Positions 5,230-6,194 of a stretch of 6,194 nucleotides of DNA are shown here, piece after piece. How positions within the stretch are numbered: the first letter of the stretch is position 1; each line of letters begins with the position of its first letter. The position numbers and the translations under genes are program-made. The DNA is from Candidatus Taylorbacteria bacterium RIFCSPLOWO2_01_FULL_45_15b (GTDB lineage Bacteria; Patescibacteriota; Minisyncoccia; Phycocordibacterales; 01-FULL-45-15b), in assembly GCA_001822655.1 (NCBI GenBank), contig MHRX01000032.1, forward strand, positions 4,005-10,198. Direction: 5' to 3'. The notes below the pieces were generated by a model. The model was not told the DNA's origin. It saw only the letters and a program-made list of their open reading frames with translations, and ran no database searches.

Positions 5230-6087
5230 ATGAAAACAAAAATTCTTGACGGCAAAAAATTGCGGGAGAAAATTCGCATCAAGCTTGGACAGCGCGTTGA
5301 GGGCATGCGGAGGACTCCGGTTCTTGCGATTGTTTCTGTAAAGGGCGCCGATCGATCAGACGTTTACATTCGCGAGAAAATAAAATTTGGCGCGTCAATT
5401 GGAGTGAAAGTCAGAAATATCGTCTTGCCCGCCGACTGTAGTGCTTCGGAATTGCTTGATGCAATTAAAGCGCAAAATCAGGACAACACCGTTGATGGTG
5501 TTATTGTTCAGATGCCGCTTCCATTTTCGGATTTAAGGATCTTTGCAAATGCAGTCAATCCCCAAAAAGATGTTGACGGTCTCACCGATGTCAATTTGGG
5601 GAAGATTCTTGCGGGTGCGGGAGAAGGAATTTTGGCCGCGACCGCCCGTGGCGTCATTACGCTTCTTCGTGAGTATGATGAGTCGGTAGACGGGAAGAAG
5701 GTTCTCATAATTGGACGGTCAACTTTAGTCGGCAGACCGCTTGCCGCCGCCATGCTCGCATTGAACGCCACGGTAACTGTTGCACATAGTCGCACCGCAA
5801 ATATTCGCGAGGAAATTCGGTCCGCCGACATCGTCGTCGTTGCCGCTGGCGTGCCGAATCTCATTCGCAGAGAAGATGTACGTTCGCATCAAGTGATTGT
5901 TGATGTCGGCATCAGTCTTGTTGATGGGGAAAAAATAGAAGAAGAAATTCCCACGAAAAATGTTGTAGGGGATGTTGCATTTGATGAGGTGAGAGATAGT
6001 GTTTCGGCAATCAGTCCTGTCCCGGGAGGTGTCGGTCCCATGACAGTCGCGTCGCTTTTTGAGAATCTTCTCGATGCTCTCCGATAA
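5230..6087 (+). CDS. folD: Bifunctional methylene-tetrahydrofolate dehydrogenase / methenyl-THF cyclohydrolase
   Basis: FolD interconverts 5,10-methylene-, 5,10-methenyl- and 10-formyl-tetrahydrofolate in the cytoplasm, using NAD(P), and so supplies one-carbon units for purine and formyl-Met synthesis. The 285-aa product from ATG 5230 has the family's length; a GTG at 5212 would add six residues that match nothing in the family. The catalytic domain shows SDVYIREK (Tyr46, Lys50, the cyclohydrolase pair), GVIVQMPLP (Gln94) and KDVDG (113-117). The Rossmann part shows IGRSTLVGRPLAA (161-173) for the dinucleotide, and the C-terminus has PVPGGVGPMT (263-272). The usual PxTP-like lead-in before the Rossmann domain reads ILAATARGV (134-142), with alanine where proline is usual; the catalytic residues are unaffected. 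No ribosome binding site is obvious. A terminator follows eight bases after the stop. Confidence 0.96.
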   Translation: MKTKILDGKKLREKIRIKLGQRVEGMRRTPVLAIVSVKGADRSDVYIREKIKFGASIGVKVRNIVLPADCSASELLDAIKAQNQDNTVDGVIVQMPLPFSDLRIFANAVNPQKDVDGLTDVNLGKILAGAGEGILAATARGVITLLREYDESVDGKKVLIIGRSTLVGRPLAAAMLALNATVTVAHSRTANIREEIRSADIVVVAAGVPNLIRREDVRSHQVIVDVGISLVDGEKIEEEIPTKNVVGDVAFDEVRDSVSAISPVPGGVGPMTVASLFENLLDALR

Positions 6088-6094
6088 ATTCAAT

Positions 6095-6118
6095 CGCCCA
6101 TACCAGGGCGTTTTTTTT
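6095..6118 (+). terminator. Rho-independent terminator of folD
   Basis: CGCCC (6095-6099) pairs with GGGCG (6106-6110) around a six-base loop, followed at once by eight Ts (6111-6118). The stem is short but GC-only, and it lies directly behind folD. Confidence 0.85.
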
Positions 6119-6160
6119 GTTACCTTTTCGAAACCAACTCGTAGTAACTATATGATTAGG

Positions 6161-6169
6161 TGGTACAAT
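6161..6169 (+). promoter_or_regulatory. Extended -10 promoter for a gene beyond the right edge
   Basis: TGG-TACAAT (6161-6169) is an extended -10 element: TG, one base, and a hexamer with five of six matches to TATAAT. No good -35 stands 16-18 bases upstream, which extended -10 promoters can tolerate. Transcription would start near 6176. It follows the folD terminator, so it should serve the next gene, whose start is not in the window. Confidence 0.6.
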
Positions 6170-6194
6170 GAAACAATCAATAACTAACTAAAAT

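Noticed and set aside
5508..6093. Minus-strand frames inside folD
   Set aside because: The plus-strand frame carries all FolD motifs; the opposite frames show none.

Overview
The window looks like a chromosomal segment of a Candidate Phyla Radiation bacterium, most likely Parcubacteria-like. This is inferred from three things: a short secreted protein carrying the PINVG/QTK motif I associate with parcubacterial surface proteins, an ECF sigma factor overlapping a DUF5667 membrane protein, and compact genes with almost no recognisable Shine-Dalgarno sequences. TGA is used as a normal stop (sigma factor, DUF4-TM protein), which argues against the recoded CPR lineages Gracilibacteria and SR1. No phage, IS, CRISPR, tRNA or rRNA is visible.

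Left part (1-1540): the tail of a plus-strand reading frame ends at 88 and is followed by a strong hairpin terminator (112-156). A minus-strand gene (268-744) encodes a cysteine-rich, N-terminally anchored exported protein. It diverges from a single-domain O6-alkylguanine-DNA alkyltransferase with an intact PCHRV site (902-1216). A 73-aa single-pass membrane protein (1275-1496) comes next and is closed by a long bidirectional terminator (1501-1537).

Middle part (1590-4705): a five-unit 7-bp repeat leads directly into mscL (1630-2070), whose protein ends in a four-cysteine zinc ribbon. Six bases later comes a PAP2-type lipid phosphatase (2077-2775). A 188-bp spacer with two short dyads separates it from an ECF-type sigma factor (2964-3488). 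The sigma gene overlaps by 17 bp a gene for a 393-aa DUF5667 protein with a short cytoplasmic N-terminus, one membrane helix and a long charged helical outer region (3472-4653). The pair has the layout of a sigma factor and its membrane-bound regulator. A terminator at 4681-4701 ends this block.

Right part (4720-6194): a promoter with a perfect TTGACA precedes a four-helix membrane protein of uncertain family (4783-5154). Then comes folD (5230-6087), the bifunctional methylene-THF dehydrogenase/cyclohydrolase, followed by a terminator (6095-6118). An extended -10 promoter (6161-6169) points out of the window.

Functionally, the middle block is about the cell envelope: tension release (MscL), lipid-phosphate turnover (PAP2) and trans-membrane signalling (sigma/DUF5667). 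alkyltransferase and FolD are housekeeping. I see no clear new defence or mobile system. The items most worth a second look are the heptad-repeat leader of mscL, the sigma/DUF5667 unit with its dyad-containing leader, and the exported cysteine-rich protein.
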